A DNA stretch of 64,000 nucleotides, taken from positions 9,803,821 through 9,867,820 of the forward strand of contig NC_079312.1 in NCBI RefSeq assembly GCF_029931775.1, in the 5' to 3' direction. The stretch's first letter is position 1. Each line of letters opens with the position of its first letter. The notes beneath the pieces are model-generated. The model was not told the origin of the DNA, made no database searches, and saw only the letters and a program-made list of their open reading frames with translations. The DNA is from Euleptes europaea. Taxonomy: Eukaryota > Chordata > Lepidosauria > Squamata > Sphaerodactylidae. The translations under genes and the position numbers were made by a program. This document shows positions 1 through 10,020 of the stretch, in pieces.

Positions 1-165
1 CCTGTGACGTAGGTGGGGCTGAGAGAGCTCTAAGAGAACTGTGACTAGCCCAAGGTCACCCAGCTGACTTCATGTGAAGGAGTGGGGAATCAAACCTGGT
101 TCTCCAGATCAGACTCCACCGCTCCAAACCATTGCTCTTAACCAATACACCACAAAGGCCACAGA
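1..165 (-). repeat. tRNA-derived SINE, cut by window edge
   Basis: Read on the minus strand this is the head and middle of a SINE that recurs here: a tRNA-like head (the gtggttaagagc type), a body about 'gtgaccttgggc', then a lysine-like tail. The same body is at 14180-14440, 17930-18215, 41915-42105, 52090-52300 and 53817-54145. The 3' part lies outside the window. Confidence 0.7.
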
Positions 166-372
166 GCTCCCCAGAATGTTTGGTCCTCCAGCATTTTGGA
201 TTCAGATGTACACTGTCTCTGAACATGGAAATTCCATTTAGCCCATCTTTAAACATGCTTTAAAGCATGTTTTATACCAAAGCAGACCCCTTGGTCTATC
301 AAGGTCTACTCTGACTTGTCTGACAATGGCTGTCAAAGGCCTCAGACAGAGGTCTTCCATGTCGCCTAACAC

Positions 373-592
373 ATGAGCCTTTTTAGCCAGAGGTAGTGGG
401 GGTTGAATCAGGGACTTCTGCATGCCAAGGAGAAGCTCTACCACTGACCCACAGCCTGCTCCCTGCACGTACCTGCCTTTTACTGAGTTAGATCCTTGGT
501 CTACCTCATCCTTTCAACTGGAGAGGCCAGGGATTGAACCTGGCACCAACTGCGTGCCAAGCAGATGCTCTACCACTGAGCCTGCCCCCCTC
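373..592 (-). repeat. tRNA-Ala-like SINE, two heads in tandem
   Basis: On the minus strand two copies of an alanine-tRNA-like head (A box 'ggctcagtggtagagc', B box 'ggttcaatccc') follow each other, at about 595-515 and 470-385. The family recurs at 8588-8886, 11640-11775, 12030-12112 (continuing at 12739) and 42930-43240. Confidence 0.65.
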
Positions 593-639
593 CCCATGTC
601 TAAATGGTTTCTGAGTCTGACTAGGTCTAATCACTTTTA

Positions 640-861
640 GTGTGTGTGTAAAGTGCCGTCAAGTTGCAGCCGACTTATGGCGATCCCTTTTGGGGTTTTC
701 ATGGCAAGAGACTAACAGAGGTGGTTTGCCAGTGCCTTCCTCTGCACAGCAACCCTGGTATTCCTTGGTGGTCTCCCATCCAAATACTAACCAGGGCCGA
801 CCCTGCTTAGCTTCTGAGATCTGACGAGATCAGGCTGGCCTGGGCCATCCAGGTCAGGGCA
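640..861 (-). repeat. 5S rRNA-derived SINE
   Basis: On the minus strand it carries the internal promoter part of 5S rRNA: 'aagctaagcagggtcggccc', then 'tggttagtatttggatggg' and 'agacc', followed by a unique body ending near 'cttgacggcacttt'. These match the 5S box A/IE/box C order, so this is a SINE3-type element. Other copies: 53180-53404, 53650-53815, 54492-54667, 56432-56640, 60488-60690, 63915-64000. Confidence 0.75.
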
Positions 862-1165
862 TCACTTTTTAAGACCCTCTAAACCAGAGGCCGGGGTAGC
901 AGCCTGTAGCAGATAATCCCATAAAAAAAAAAAGAAATACTTTCTTTTCTCTGTCCCAGATCTGCCACCTGGCAAAGCGTTCCAGAGGGATGGGATGGGA
1001 TGGATCGTTGCCTGAGCCACGCTGCGGCGGGGAGAAACCAGACCAGCCACATTTTTGTTCCGCCCCGCTGAGCCAGCCCAAGACATGTATGTTCAGCTCC
1101 TGGCAGCTTCAAGGACAGAGATTTTAGCATGCGCTTAGCCCCACCGCCTTGAAACGGATCCTTAA

Positions 1166-1305
1166 TTTTGCCTGGATGGTGCCAGTGTGACGAGAGATAG
1201 CGATATATATATAGAGAGAGAGAGAGATATAGATAGATATAGATAGATCGATAGATAGATATAGATATATAAAATCTCTCGTCACACTGGCACCATCCAG
1301 GCAAA
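1166..1305. repeat. Inverted repeat around a GATA/AG microsatellite
   Basis: Perfect arms of about 33 bases (1166-1198 and 1273-1305, sharing 'gcctggatggtgccagtgtg') flank about 74 bases of AG and GATA-type simple repeat. The arms are unique in the window. It may be a small foldback element whose loop expanded as a microsatellite. Confidence 0.7.
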
Positions 1306-1367
1306 ATATACATATGTATATACATGTATATACATATATACACATACATACATACATACATACATAC

Positions 1368-1444
<77 letters not shown>

Positions 1445-1450
1445 TTTCCC
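1306..1450. repeat. Compound TA/TACA/GA microsatellite
   Basis: A run of tata/cata and taca units (about 1306-1370) followed by about 70 bases of uninterrupted GA (1371-1440). Long open frames over it code only for simple repeats and were not called as genes. Confidence 0.9.
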
Positions 1451-1457
1451 CCCCCCC

Positions 1458-1562
1458 CCAGCAAGGGCTGTCAACTGACTGTGTGTGTGTGGTGGTGGGG
1501 GGGATCCCTCTCACCAGCAAGGGCTGTCAACTGACTGTGTGTGTGTGGTGGTGGGGGGGATC
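1458..1562. repeat. Two-copy tandem duplication, about 53 bases
   Basis: The segment starting 'cagcaagggctgtcaactga' with a TG run, a G run and 'gatcc' appears twice in a row (1459-1507 and 1514-1562) with almost no divergence, so it is a recent duplication. Confidence 0.75.
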
Positions 1563-1749
1563 CTCTGTCAAGCCTGGTCCGCTCCTCTGCCTTTAACAGA
1601 GATCTGAGTGGCGAAAATCAGCACATAGTGAAATATTGGCAGCGGTTCCCCGATGCAGAGTGAGCTGCTCTTAAAGGCACAGCTGCAGGGGCCAGTCTAA
1701 GAGTTGGCAGCCGCAAACCCTCTGCCTGGACAGGTGAGGAAGGTGGCAA

Positions 1750-2130
1750 CTCACCTGTTCTCCTTCCCATATTTTTGTCCCTCTCCCCCCCCCACCAATC
1801 ACTCCTCTTCTTTTGATGCAATTTTTTAAAGGTTAAGCCTCCCCTCCCCAACTCCCCCCCCAACTCCCCCCCAAACAACTCACCAAGTCCCCCCAAAATC
1901 ACCCTCCTTCCCAGGGTTTCCCAGCCTGCCGGGGGGGGGGGAGGAGGAGCCGCAACCGGAAGTGGACTTGTCAAATCCCGCATCCTGGCTCGGATCCTCT
2001 TCTCTCTCTCTGTCCCCCCCGCCGGCACAGGCGAGGCTTCCGCAGAGCCGCTCTGCCCTTTTCGGAAAGGGTCTCTGGGGGACACTCTATGGAATTAACC
2101 CTTGTGGGCGCGGCAGCTTATCTGTTGTGT
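1750..2130 (-). promoter_or_regulatory. GC-rich candidate promoter and first exon
   Basis: This is one of two GC-rich, CpG-bearing stretches in an otherwise AT-rich window. It holds an ETS-type site (CCGGAAGTG at about 1956-1964). On the minus strand a good splice donor (AACAG, then GTGAGT) lies near 1755. A non-coding first exon of a minus-strand gene to the left of the window fits, perhaps another member of the SCAN cluster. A plus-strand donor-like site near 1733 leaves direction open. Inference only. Confidence 0.3.
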
Positions 2131-2245
2131 TAGACCAGCGATCCTTCTCCGTTTGATTTTTTGCAGTTTTGCTTTGGGGGAGATCCCTTATATTACTAGG
2201 GGTCAGTGCCGGATTTACGTATAAGCTAAGCAAGCTATAGCTTAG

Positions 2246-2543
2246 TAGAAAAGGGCAAGAGTCCAGTAGCACCTTAAAGACTAACAAAAATATTTTCTGG
2301 TAGGGTACGAGCTTTCCTGAGCCACAGCTCACTTCTTCAGATACAGCTGGAATGTGAATCTATCTGTCTTTAAGTATAGTCCCTAGAGGCACTTGGGAGT
2401 TGTAGTTCTCAGAGCAGGTGGAGGGCTGTTTGTTCATTCATTGGTAGAAAAGGGCAAGAGTCCAGTAGCACCTTAAAGACCAACAAAAATATTTTCTGGT
2501 AGGGTATGAGCTTTCCTGAGCCACAGCTCACTTCTTCAGATAC
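2246..2543 (-). mobile_element. Short PLE-tail insertion, retrozyme-like, with 13-base TSD
   Basis: A 298-base insertion flanked by the 13-base direct repeat agctatagcttag (2233-2245 and 2544-2556). It is built of two 99-base direct repeats (2246-2344, 2445-2543; period 199) separated by about 100 bases, differing at about two positions. On the minus strand each repeat holds CTGAAGA, a stem-loop, GAAA and AGCT, like a hammerhead core of the kind PLEs carry, followed by the tail 'ggtgctactggactcttgc'. The tandem layout with a ribozyme-like motif and TSD resembles animal retrozymes. Activity is not shown: a base next to A9 is extra and the stem II closing pair is lost. Confidence 0.6.
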
Positions 2544-2853
2544 AGCTATAGCTTAGGGCCCCACTCTCTTGGGAACCCCCAAAAAAATTTAAAGGGAAAA
2601 AAATCCCTTTAAAAAAAATCTGGATGTACATTTCCAAAATATAAGATACAAAAACAAATAAAATAAAACCTACACACAGCAACAGTGTAGGTATCACAAA
2701 AACAAATAAAATAAAACCTACTCAAAGCAACAGTGTAGGTATCACTAAAATATCACTGGTTTGCTCATTTCTATATACAAAGGGCCCATTACCTTCAATA
2801 GCTTAGGGCCTCACCAAACCTAAATTGGCCCTGATTAGGGTTGCCAGACCCAG

Positions 2854-3379
2854 GGGGTTACCGCACTTGTATTCCCAGCGATGTATTAAGAGTTTGAAAA
2901 TGTTATAAAAAATACCGTTCGCACTTTCTATGTATTCCCAGCGATGTATTAAGAGTTTGAAAACGTTATAAAAAACACTGTTCGCACTTTCTGTGTATTC
3001 CCAGCGATGTATTAAGAGTTTGAAAACGTTATAAAAAATACCGTTCGCACTTTCTGTGTATTCCCAGCGATGTATTAAGAGTTTGAAAATGTTATAAAAA
3101 ATACCGTTTGCACTTTCTGTGTATTCCCAGCGATGTATTAAGAGTTGGAAAACGTTTTAAAAAACACTGTTCGCGCTTTCTATGTATTCCCAGCGATGTA
3201 TTAAGAGTTTGAAAACGTTTTAAAAAATACTGTTCGCACTTTGTTTGGCCCCTTTAGCTGTGAAGATGTTTTCCAACCATTTATAAGCCGTAGTATCCAA
3301 AAACCCTTTTAAAGCGATGTTTTTTAAAACATTTTCAAACTCTTAATACATCGCTGGGAATACAAAGTGCGGTAACCCC
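2854..3379. mobile_element. MITE with six tandem 63-base units
   Basis: The termini are inverted repeats beginning ggggttaccgcactt; the arms include 'cccagcgatgtattaagag'. The element is flanked by the 5-base repeat cccag (2849-2853, 3380-3384). Inside the left arm a 63-base unit starting 'gtattcccagcgatgtatta' is repeated six times (starts 2869, 2932, 2995, 3058, 3121, 3184). The other copy, at 49493-49701, is in opposite orientation and has one unit. Superfamily not recognised. Confidence 0.8.
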
Positions 3380-3497
3380 CCCAGATTGGAAAACTGCTGA
3401 ATGTCTGGGGATGGAGCCTGGGGAGGATATGGACCTCGATACTACAATACCATTTCTCCAGGGGAACTAACCTCTGTAGTCTGGAGTTGAGCGAGGG

Positions 3498-3712
3498 TTG
3501 CCAACCTCCAGCTGGTGGCAGAAGATCTCCTGCTATTATTACAACTAATCTCCAGCCGACAGAGATCAGTTCACCTGGAGAAGATGGCCGCTTTGGCCAT
3601 TGGACTCTATGGCATTGAAGTCCCTCCCTCCGTCCCCAAACCCCACCTTCCTCAGGCTGCGACCCCAAAACCTTCCGCCGGTGGCGAAGAGGGACCTGGC
3701 AACCCTAATTTG
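3498..3712 (+). repeat. Interspersed repeat, 'gccaacctccag' family
   Basis: About 215 bases beginning 'ggttgccaacctccagctgg' and ending 'ggcaaccct', with partly self-complementary ends. This is the commonest short repeat here; other copies: 4012-4305 (minus, two pieces), 5296-5518, 13780-13925, 14096-14530, 44527-44705 (minus), 49920-50235, 50353-50575, 51430-52080, 52735-52950, 63282-63415. It has no tRNA or 5S promoter that I can see. Confidence 0.7.
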
Positions 3713-4011
3713 AGCTGTAATTCCGGGGGAACCCCAGGTCCCACCTGGAGGCTTGCATCCCTAATGTGGTTTTTAGGCTGTGTATGTGGGGAGAGATCTT
3801 AATAGGACGCTGTGCTATTGTGCATATTTGGGAGAAAGGCAACAGAAAGACACCCCTCCCCAGTAGTACTGGAACTTAGGAGAGGGAGAGGAATTTTCCT
3901 CCCAGTGCACATGACAGACTGTTCAGGTGATACAAAAGAAAGAGCTGCTTCACAAAATACATAATTACACCATGGAACTCACGGCCACCAGACGTGTCAC
4001 CGTACGGTTGC

Positions 4012-4305
4012 TGCCTCCAGGTTGGGAAATTCCTGGATACTTGGGGGTGTAGCCTGGGGTTTGGAGAGATAGCAGGGTATAATGCCATCCAGTCCAACCC
4101 CCCAAGGAGCCACTTTCTCCAGAGGAACTGATCTCTGTTCTCTGGGAATCCACTGTAATTCTAGGAGATAGCCAGGCCCCACTTGAAGGTTGGCAACCCT
4201 GGGGCACTGGATGAGGCGTAGGGTTGCCAGGTCCTTCTTCGCCACCGGCAGGAGTTTTTTGGGGAGGAGCCTGAGGAGGGTATAATCTCATTTCCACTCC
4301 ACTCT
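4012..4305 (-). repeat. Two 'gccaacctccag'-family copies, minus
   Basis: The first piece (4012-4200) is a nearly complete reverse copy ending 'ggttggcaaccct'. The second (4217-4305) is only the 3' part ('gccaccggcaggag'). Confidence 0.6.
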
Positions 4306-4352
4306 TCAGCTTCAAGCCTAGGATCAATGCAGCCAATGGAGATTTTTATTTG

Positions 4353-4940
4353 CAGATTGGAGTCCAGTAGCACCTTAGAGACCAACAAGATTTTGGGGGC
4401 GGTATGAGCTTTCAAGAGTCAAAGCTTTCTTCTGAATAAGGCACCAGATACCATGAACGAGGACCAACAGATCGTATGAAAATATCTTGTAACAGCGGCG
4501 AGAGTCGTTCTGGCATCACTTTGGAAAACTAATAAGATCCCAAAACTTCAAATATGGTTAGACAAGTCCCTAGAATATATTACAATGGCACAATTAACAG
4601 AATACATGAAAGATAATTCACGAGAGAATCATGAGAGATGGAAATCCTTTTATGAATATATTAAAAGCACCAGACAAAAGAGCTAGTCAAATCAAATTAC
4701 TACTATGTTAAGAAAATATGGAAGACGGTATTATAAAGAGGGGTAGAGATTGTTAGATACCAACAAAATGATATGTAAATAATATTATTTTCCCTTTCCC
4801 TATTTTTTCCCTTGTATATCTACTTATTAATGAAATAATAAAAAATATGCAATTAAAAAAAAAAAGAGTCAAAGCTTTGAGTCATACCCCCAAAATCCTG
4901 TTGGTCTCTAAGGTGCTACTGGGCTCCAATCTAGCCGTTA
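4353..4940. mobile_element. Inverted PLE-tail dimer split by an L1
   Basis: The left arm (4353-4428) is a minus-strand PLE tail ('ccagtagcaccttagagacc'). The right arm (4865-4940) is the same tail on the plus strand ('ttggtctctaaggtgctact'). The direct 14-base repeat agagtcaaagcttt (4415-4428, 4865-4878) is the likely L1 target-site duplication, so before the L1 arrived the two tails stood head to head as a palindrome, as at 12.4 kb. Confidence 0.55.
4429..4864 (+). mobile_element. L1 3' end, 5'-truncated, with 14-base TSD
   Basis: About 4490-4700 codes for the C-terminal end of L1 ORF2p (ARVVLASLWK then PKLQIWLDKSLEYI), followed by a pyrimidine-rich 3' UTR, AATAAT/AAAAAA and an A tail at 4848-4864. 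The direct repeat agagtcaaagcttt lies on both sides. The first about 55 bases (4429-4484) do not look like L1 and may be a 5' junction rearrangement. Confidence 0.65.
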
Positions 4941-5295
4941 ATGAACAACAACTTCTTAAAACTGTATTTAAAAAAAAATCAAAAGAAAGTCTTTCTCCCT
5001 TTCATCACTCCAAAGGCCCTTTGAAAGAGAGGCCTGACAGGAGTCTCTACATCAGTGATGAGCAAATTTTTCATCTTGACCTCTCTAAACCCTGGACCTC
5101 CGCTCCATTGAGGGTTCTGAGTGGGAAGACAAAATCAGGACGTGAGCAGAGACTCAGGTGTTTCCCTCTTTCCTATTGCTATATAAGCATCTCCTACTGG
5201 CGGGTGGTGCTTTTGGCAGTGTTGAGTGGGTTCTGGTTCTGTACTGTTCCTATCTGTTGAGAGCTGATGGTTCAACTGTCTTTAAGATCTGTGCT

Positions 5296-5518
5296 GGATG
5301 TAGGGTTCCCAACCTCCAGGTTGGGCCTGGAGATGTCCCAGAGTTACACTAGATCTCCAGGCTATGGAGATCAGTCCCACTGGAGAAAATGGCAGCTTTG
5401 GAGGGTGGATTCTATAGTATCACACTCCTACCAAGCTCCCTCCCCTCTCTAAACCCTGCCTTCCTAAGCTCTGTCCCAAAATCTCCAGGAGATTCTCAAC
5501 TAGGAAGTGGCAACCCTA
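5296..5518 (+). repeat. 'gccaacctccag'-family copy
   Basis: Full-length plus copy from 'gggttcccaacctccaggtt' to 'ggcaaccct'. Confidence 0.65.
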
Positions 5519-6310
5519 GCTGCAGGTGAAGGGATAGTGCTGGGAGAAAAATTCTCAAAGGAACAGGCAGTCGTATAATTAAAATTGGTTTTATTAAAGA
5601 ATAAAAATAGTAAAAAAAAAGAAAACATTGTAAGCAATGAACATATGCACACAAAGCATACAAGAGCTGACTAGGAGAAAAGAGAGGAAGTTGGAGAGGG
5701 TTGCAGGGATGAGTGAGAGTTACCAGTCTTGAAGGGATGTCCAGGGAAAGCAGCACTGAATTGGAAAATGGCCTACATTTCCAGGAGCAAAGAGCCCACA
5801 TGCATTTTGGGGTGGACACACGGATCACACACACACTATGAATGGCCAATGGACCAATATTTATACCTCAAAATGGGTCCTGAGGTGGTATGAGGTGGTA
5901 TGTCCAGCCAGGCACACCTTAGGGCCAGGGGAAAATTCAACAGTCAACTGCCTTCCTGCCCAGGCTTGACACACAAGATGGATCCCAAAACTCTCTGAGA
6001 GGCATCCATTTTGAGGTAGGCAGTGGCTTGCTCTAATATCAGTCTTTGGCCCCCATGCCATTGTGGCACCCCTTAGTGGGAGGAGAGTCCAACTGCTTAC
6101 GCCATCTCCACCCCACAGCTGGGCTCTGACTACAGTTCCCAGGCCACAGTTTGGAACCCCTGGGAATATTTTGGAGGCAGGGACGTCATGCGAACGTACA
6201 ACATAATTTCTGGTGAAAACTGGAAGTGAGGTCACAATATCACTGGGGGACACACTAGGATTCGCAAAAACTAGATGATTAAAATGAAAGCACCATCCTG
6301 ACTTCATGAC
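5513..6310 (-). mobile_element. Possible LTR, minus strand
   Basis: On the minus strand a TATA-like site (GGTATAAATATTGG, about 5850-5863) is followed about 265 bases on by AATAAA-type signals (about 5585-5605). No internal coding region adjoins it. If an LTR, it is a solo fossil; the 5' limit is a guess. Confidence 0.3.
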
Positions 6311-6985
6311 ATCTTTTCACTGGAAATGACATTGTGCGCAAGCGCAATGTTAGCATGCCCCCTCCCCCAAATAAGCCACCATTTTTCTCCCACCTGCTTT
6401 GAGGTGCCAATGGACAACAGGGAAGATTACTGCCATCGCAAGAAATTTGGTACACCTTGCTCTGACTGGAAGTGAACTGGCAGAGTGAACAACACCGGGT
6501 GGTAGGATTGGCTAAAAATTGGAACTTATGTGATTGGGGAAATTTCTAGGCTACAGCAATGTGCAATAATGAGCCTGAAGCAGGAGAGGCAACTGACATC
6601 TTGCTAGGCCCCAATGACTCTCCCCTCTTCTTTCCTACATTGAGAATACAAGTGAGATTATAGAGAATCAGCAACTATGACACCAAAATTGGCAGAAGAA
6701 CTTGCCAGAACGTCAAGTTGTGGGCGGTGGGCCTTGTAAGTCTCACCATCCTAGCAAAGTGCCCTGTCTGGCTACTCTGGTTCCCATCAGAGTGATAAAG
6801 AAATGCCAAAGCCAAGAGTATAATAAAACAACATGTAGCAGCTAGGCACAGTTTGAGCAGTGGGAAGTAAGTTTTTGTTCAACTAGGCATGTGGGGTTAC
6901 TAAGATGCTATGTCAATAGCATCTTAAAAGTTGACAGATGAAGGGAAAAGCAGATGAAAAAATGTAAAATGATGATAGAGTCTTC

Positions 6986-6991
6986 TTTATT
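6986..6991 (-). promoter_or_regulatory. Candidate polyadenylation signal of gene A
   Basis: AATAAA on the minus strand, about 120 bases after the stop codon of gene A. Confidence 0.5.
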
Positions 6992-7112
6992 TTCATCATT
7001 TGCCCTCCCCTTCTCGCTGGTCGCTGCAAAACCTTGTAAAATACAACACACACACACTTATGGAACTACAACACAGAACAATGGATTTTGTGACATCCCA
7101 CGAGTCTTTAGC

Positions 7113-7753
7113 TCAAAGGTGTACTTCCCCCCGTTCCACATTTGGATACGATCTCTCGCTTGTGTGCATAAGACGGTGCCTGTTCACACTTGCTCTCTCT
7201 GTGAAGCTTCTCCCACAGTCTGAGCACTCATACGGTTTCTCCCCTGTGTGGGTTTTCTGGTGCCGAATAAGGTTCGAATTGCTGCTGAAACTTCTCCCAC
7301 AGATCTGGCATTTGTGTGGCTTCTCCCCAGTGTGGGTCCTCTGATGTCGGACAAACTTTGACCAATAAAGAAAGCATTTTCCACACACTGGACATTTGTG
7401 CGAGTTCCCTCCCGCATTCCTCCTCCTGCGTTCAATGTAGCCTGTACCCCAACTGAAGCCTTTCCCACAAACACTGTACACCTTTTGCCCCTTTCCACTG
7501 AGGATGCGTGGTTGGATTGGAGCTTTTTTGATATCCTTGGGACCACCCCCACAACTTAGAGATTCTTCCTCTATTGTTCCTTGGTGAACATCTTGATGCT
7601 GCTCTGGGCCTTGCTGATTTTCAGTGGCTTCTTGCTCAGATTGCCGAGAAATGGTCTCTTCTGCTCTCCACACTGGCATCCCATATGGTCCCACTTGCTC
7701 TAAATCTTCTGCTGTATTGGTCTCCATTCCTTCTATGCTCATCCACCTTTCAC
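7113..7753 (-). CDS. SCAN zinc-finger gene A, exon 3 (C2H2 fingers)
   Basis: Terminal coding exon, residues 286-498 of the predicted 498-residue protein. The acceptor is a pyrimidine tract with CCCACAG just before GTGAAAGG; it completes the split Gly codon left by exon 2, and the whole CDS closes in frame (729+127+641 bases). An acidic, Gln-rich linker precedes the fingers. A first finger (about 378-398) is degenerate, with one cysteine missing and no His pair. Three canonical C2H2 fingers follow at about 404-426, 432-454 and 460-482 with TGEKP linkers. The protein is expected to be a nuclear sequence-specific DNA-binding regulator; three fingers would contact about 9-10 bases. Few fingers for the family, but no sign of decay. 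Target unknown. Confidence 0.85.
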
Positions 7754-8587
7754 CTGTGGGAGAAACAAGAAAAAACAATCATTGTTCCTTGCTGGCACTA
7801 GAGGACTGTCTGCTCCCTTATGAACCTGTCCAACCAATATGGTCATCCCCAGAGGCCCTGATTTAGGTGCCCCCACATTCTGAGGTTAGGCAGGTGACAA
7901 CCCAGGGAGAGGACCTTCTCAGTCATGGCACTGAAGTTCTGAAAAACTCTCCCTAAGGAGACTCATCTGCCCTCTTCAATCTTCTGCCAGCAGGTGAAGG
8001 GATTTTTGTTTCATTTTGGCATTCCTCAATGATCTCTCCTTCTTAAACAATGTTTCAATTGCTTTTTTAACTCTGTTTTTAATTAGTTTTACTGCTGTGT
8101 GCTCTGGGGGTTTGATTTTAATGATTTTTAAATACGACTTTTATCATGTATGTTTCAAATTGTTAGCTGCCTTGGTAGCCCTTGTGAGGGCAGAAAAGGC
8201 AGGATATACATTTTTGTTGTTCTTGTTATTATTAGTACTAACAACAGCAGCAGCAGCAGCAACAACAGGGCGAAATGTAATCTGAGAGGGGGAAATGAAG
8301 ACAAGGGGGAAAGGGGCTGTGTTGAGAAATACCTTCCATGATATACAATTGTCATACCAATTTTACACTGTTAATAAATGGGATGCTTGTAGGAAATAAC
8401 AGATCATCGTTTTGTATCCTCAGCTGATCTCCTTAATGAGGTTTGGCAGATCACCTCAATGCTACAGGGTACAGATGATATACTGCAAACAAATAAAATA
8501 ATGATTTGTCATTGCAAAGGTTATTTGTTACCCAGTTATGGAGCCACCTAGCATCCCTGACCAAATGGTTCCAGCAGAAGTAGGTTA

Positions 8588-8886
8588 AGGAGGGGCCATT
8601 GCTCAGTGGCAAAGCATCTGCTTGGCATGAAAAAGGTCCCAGGTTCAATCCTTGTCATCTCCAGTTGAAAGGATAAAGATAGACCAAGGGTCTCATTCAG
8701 TTAAAGGCAGGCTAATTTTAGTTTATAGTTTAGTGGTAGAGCATCCCCGGCATCTCCAGTTGAAAAGATCAGGCAGTAGGGGATGTGCAAGACCTCTGTG
8801 TGAGACCCTGGAGCGCTGCTGCCAGTTTGAGCAGACAATACTAACCTTGGTAAATTGAGGGTCTGATTCAGTTTAAGGCAGCTTGA
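8588..8886 (+). repeat. tRNA-Ala-like SINE, two copies
   Basis: 'gccattgctcagtggcaaag' A box with a 'ggttcaatcc' B box starts the first copy (8588-8720); a second, damaged copy runs to about 8886. They sit in the intron between exons 2 and 3 of gene A. Confidence 0.65.
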
Positions 8887-9101
8887 TACATTGACATGTA
8901 GTTATCATCTGGGCAACTGAGAGAAATGGTTCCATATTTCCTTTTCCCTAGCCAGGAAACTGGAGCCCAGCACCTCCCTCCCAAATATTCAGGAAATAAT
9001 GAGAACAGATTAGGCACAGGGATTCCTGAACAGCCAGAAGCGAATAACTGAAAAATTGGAAGCAAGCAGCAAAACATTTGGGAAAGGGATTCCCCACTTA
9101 C

Positions 9102-9228
9102 CCAACAGGGAATCCTCCTCGTCCTCTTCCTGCTTGGTTTCGGGGCACAGCTGCCCCTGCTCTGGATCAGAGAGGGCCTGGACTGCCTCAGGGACACTCA
9201 GAGCTGCCTGCTTACGTGGGGTCATAAC
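9102..9228 (-). CDS. SCAN zinc-finger gene A, exon 2 (linker)
   Basis: A 127-base internal exon: acceptor CCCTTGCAG before GTTATGACC, donor TTGG before GTAAGT. It codes for 42 residues from VMTPRKQAALSV to QEEDEEDSLL plus one base, giving phase 1. Linker exons of this size and acidic ending (EEDxxxSLLG) are usual between SCAN and the later exons in SCAN-ZNF genes. The matching exon of gene C is 58351-58471. No KRAB exon is visible between this exon and the fingers. Confidence 0.8.
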
Positions 9229-9617
9229 CTGCAAGGGCAGCAAGGACCGTTTCAGGATGGGAAGATGAGTCTAAAGGCAAAGGCTGGATTCTATCCTTCA
9301 TCCCAATGGGAAGTGCCAAAGGCAGCAAGCACAATCAGAATGTAGATTAATGAAGGAATGCGCGGACTACACTTTTTTCTTTGTATACTGTTTTGCATGA
9401 GAACAACAAAGCAGCATACAAACAATAAAGGCAATTAAAATATTGGTTCTTGTAAGTTATCCGGGTTAATTAAAAATAATCAATTAAAATAATCTGCAAC
9501 ATTAAAATAAACTGCAACATTACAACATACCCCCTAAAATCAAACGCCGCCAGCAGCTCCCATTGCCCAGTGTGGAGGTAGAGGGGGGAAGTTTAAAAGC
9601 TGACTGGTGTTGTGAGG

Positions 9618-9763
9618 TGATGATGTCACTTCTGGGGAAAACCTGGAAGTAAGGGCGGTAGCTCTAGGAATTGCGGGAGGTCTATGGTTTTACCATAAAG
9701 TTTCCAGCAATTCCTAGAGCTACTGCCATCATTTCCAGATTTCCCCCAGAAATGACATCATCA
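9618..9763. mobile_element. Palindromic MITE, 'gatgtcacttctgggg' family
   Basis: Imperfect inverted arms of about 70 bases, starting 'tgatgatgtcacttctggg' and 'gtagctctaggaattgc', with a short loop. Related copies: 10977-11122 and about 55893-56060; a partial one at about 6180-6260. It lies in intron 1 of gene A. Confidence 0.7.
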
Positions 9764-10020
9764 TGCTCGCAATGCCAAACCCTATGTCCTCACCCTCAAC
9801 GCTAGCCATGAGTAAGAGCTTGTGTAGCCAAGATTTCATTTAAGACCTGGAGATCCAAGTAGCAACTACTTTGCTGAATGTTCCTGCAGAGGCAGGCGAT
9901 GGATCCAGCACATCATGGCCTGGAGCTCCTTGGTCTTACTCTGAGATGGGCAGAGATCTCAGATCAGCCTCCATTGCCAACACTGGGCCAATTACACACT
10001 GCACAGTGAAAAGATCTCAC

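Noticed and set aside
640-861. A real 5S rRNA gene
   Set aside because: Only the internal promoter part of 5S is kept and a SINE body follows; many dispersed copies.
879-1520. Long minus-strand open frame (213 codons)
   Set aside because: It reads through GA, TATA and CATA microsatellites; the protein is Ser-Leu and Tyr-Ile repeats. No gene.
1618-2085. 155-codon minus-strand frame in GC-rich DNA
   Set aside because: Proline- and glycine-rich by composition, no domain; better explained as promoter or 5' exon DNA.
2869-3246. CRISPR-like array (regular repeats)
   Set aside because: The units are contiguous with no spacers and lie within a MITE in vertebrate DNA.
5158-5352. Short plus frames near 5.2 kb
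   Set aside because: No motif, and the end lies inside an interspersed repeat.
8588-8660. A functional tRNA-Ala gene
   Set aside because: Head lacks a proper acceptor stem and is followed by the SINE body; the same text recurs across the window.
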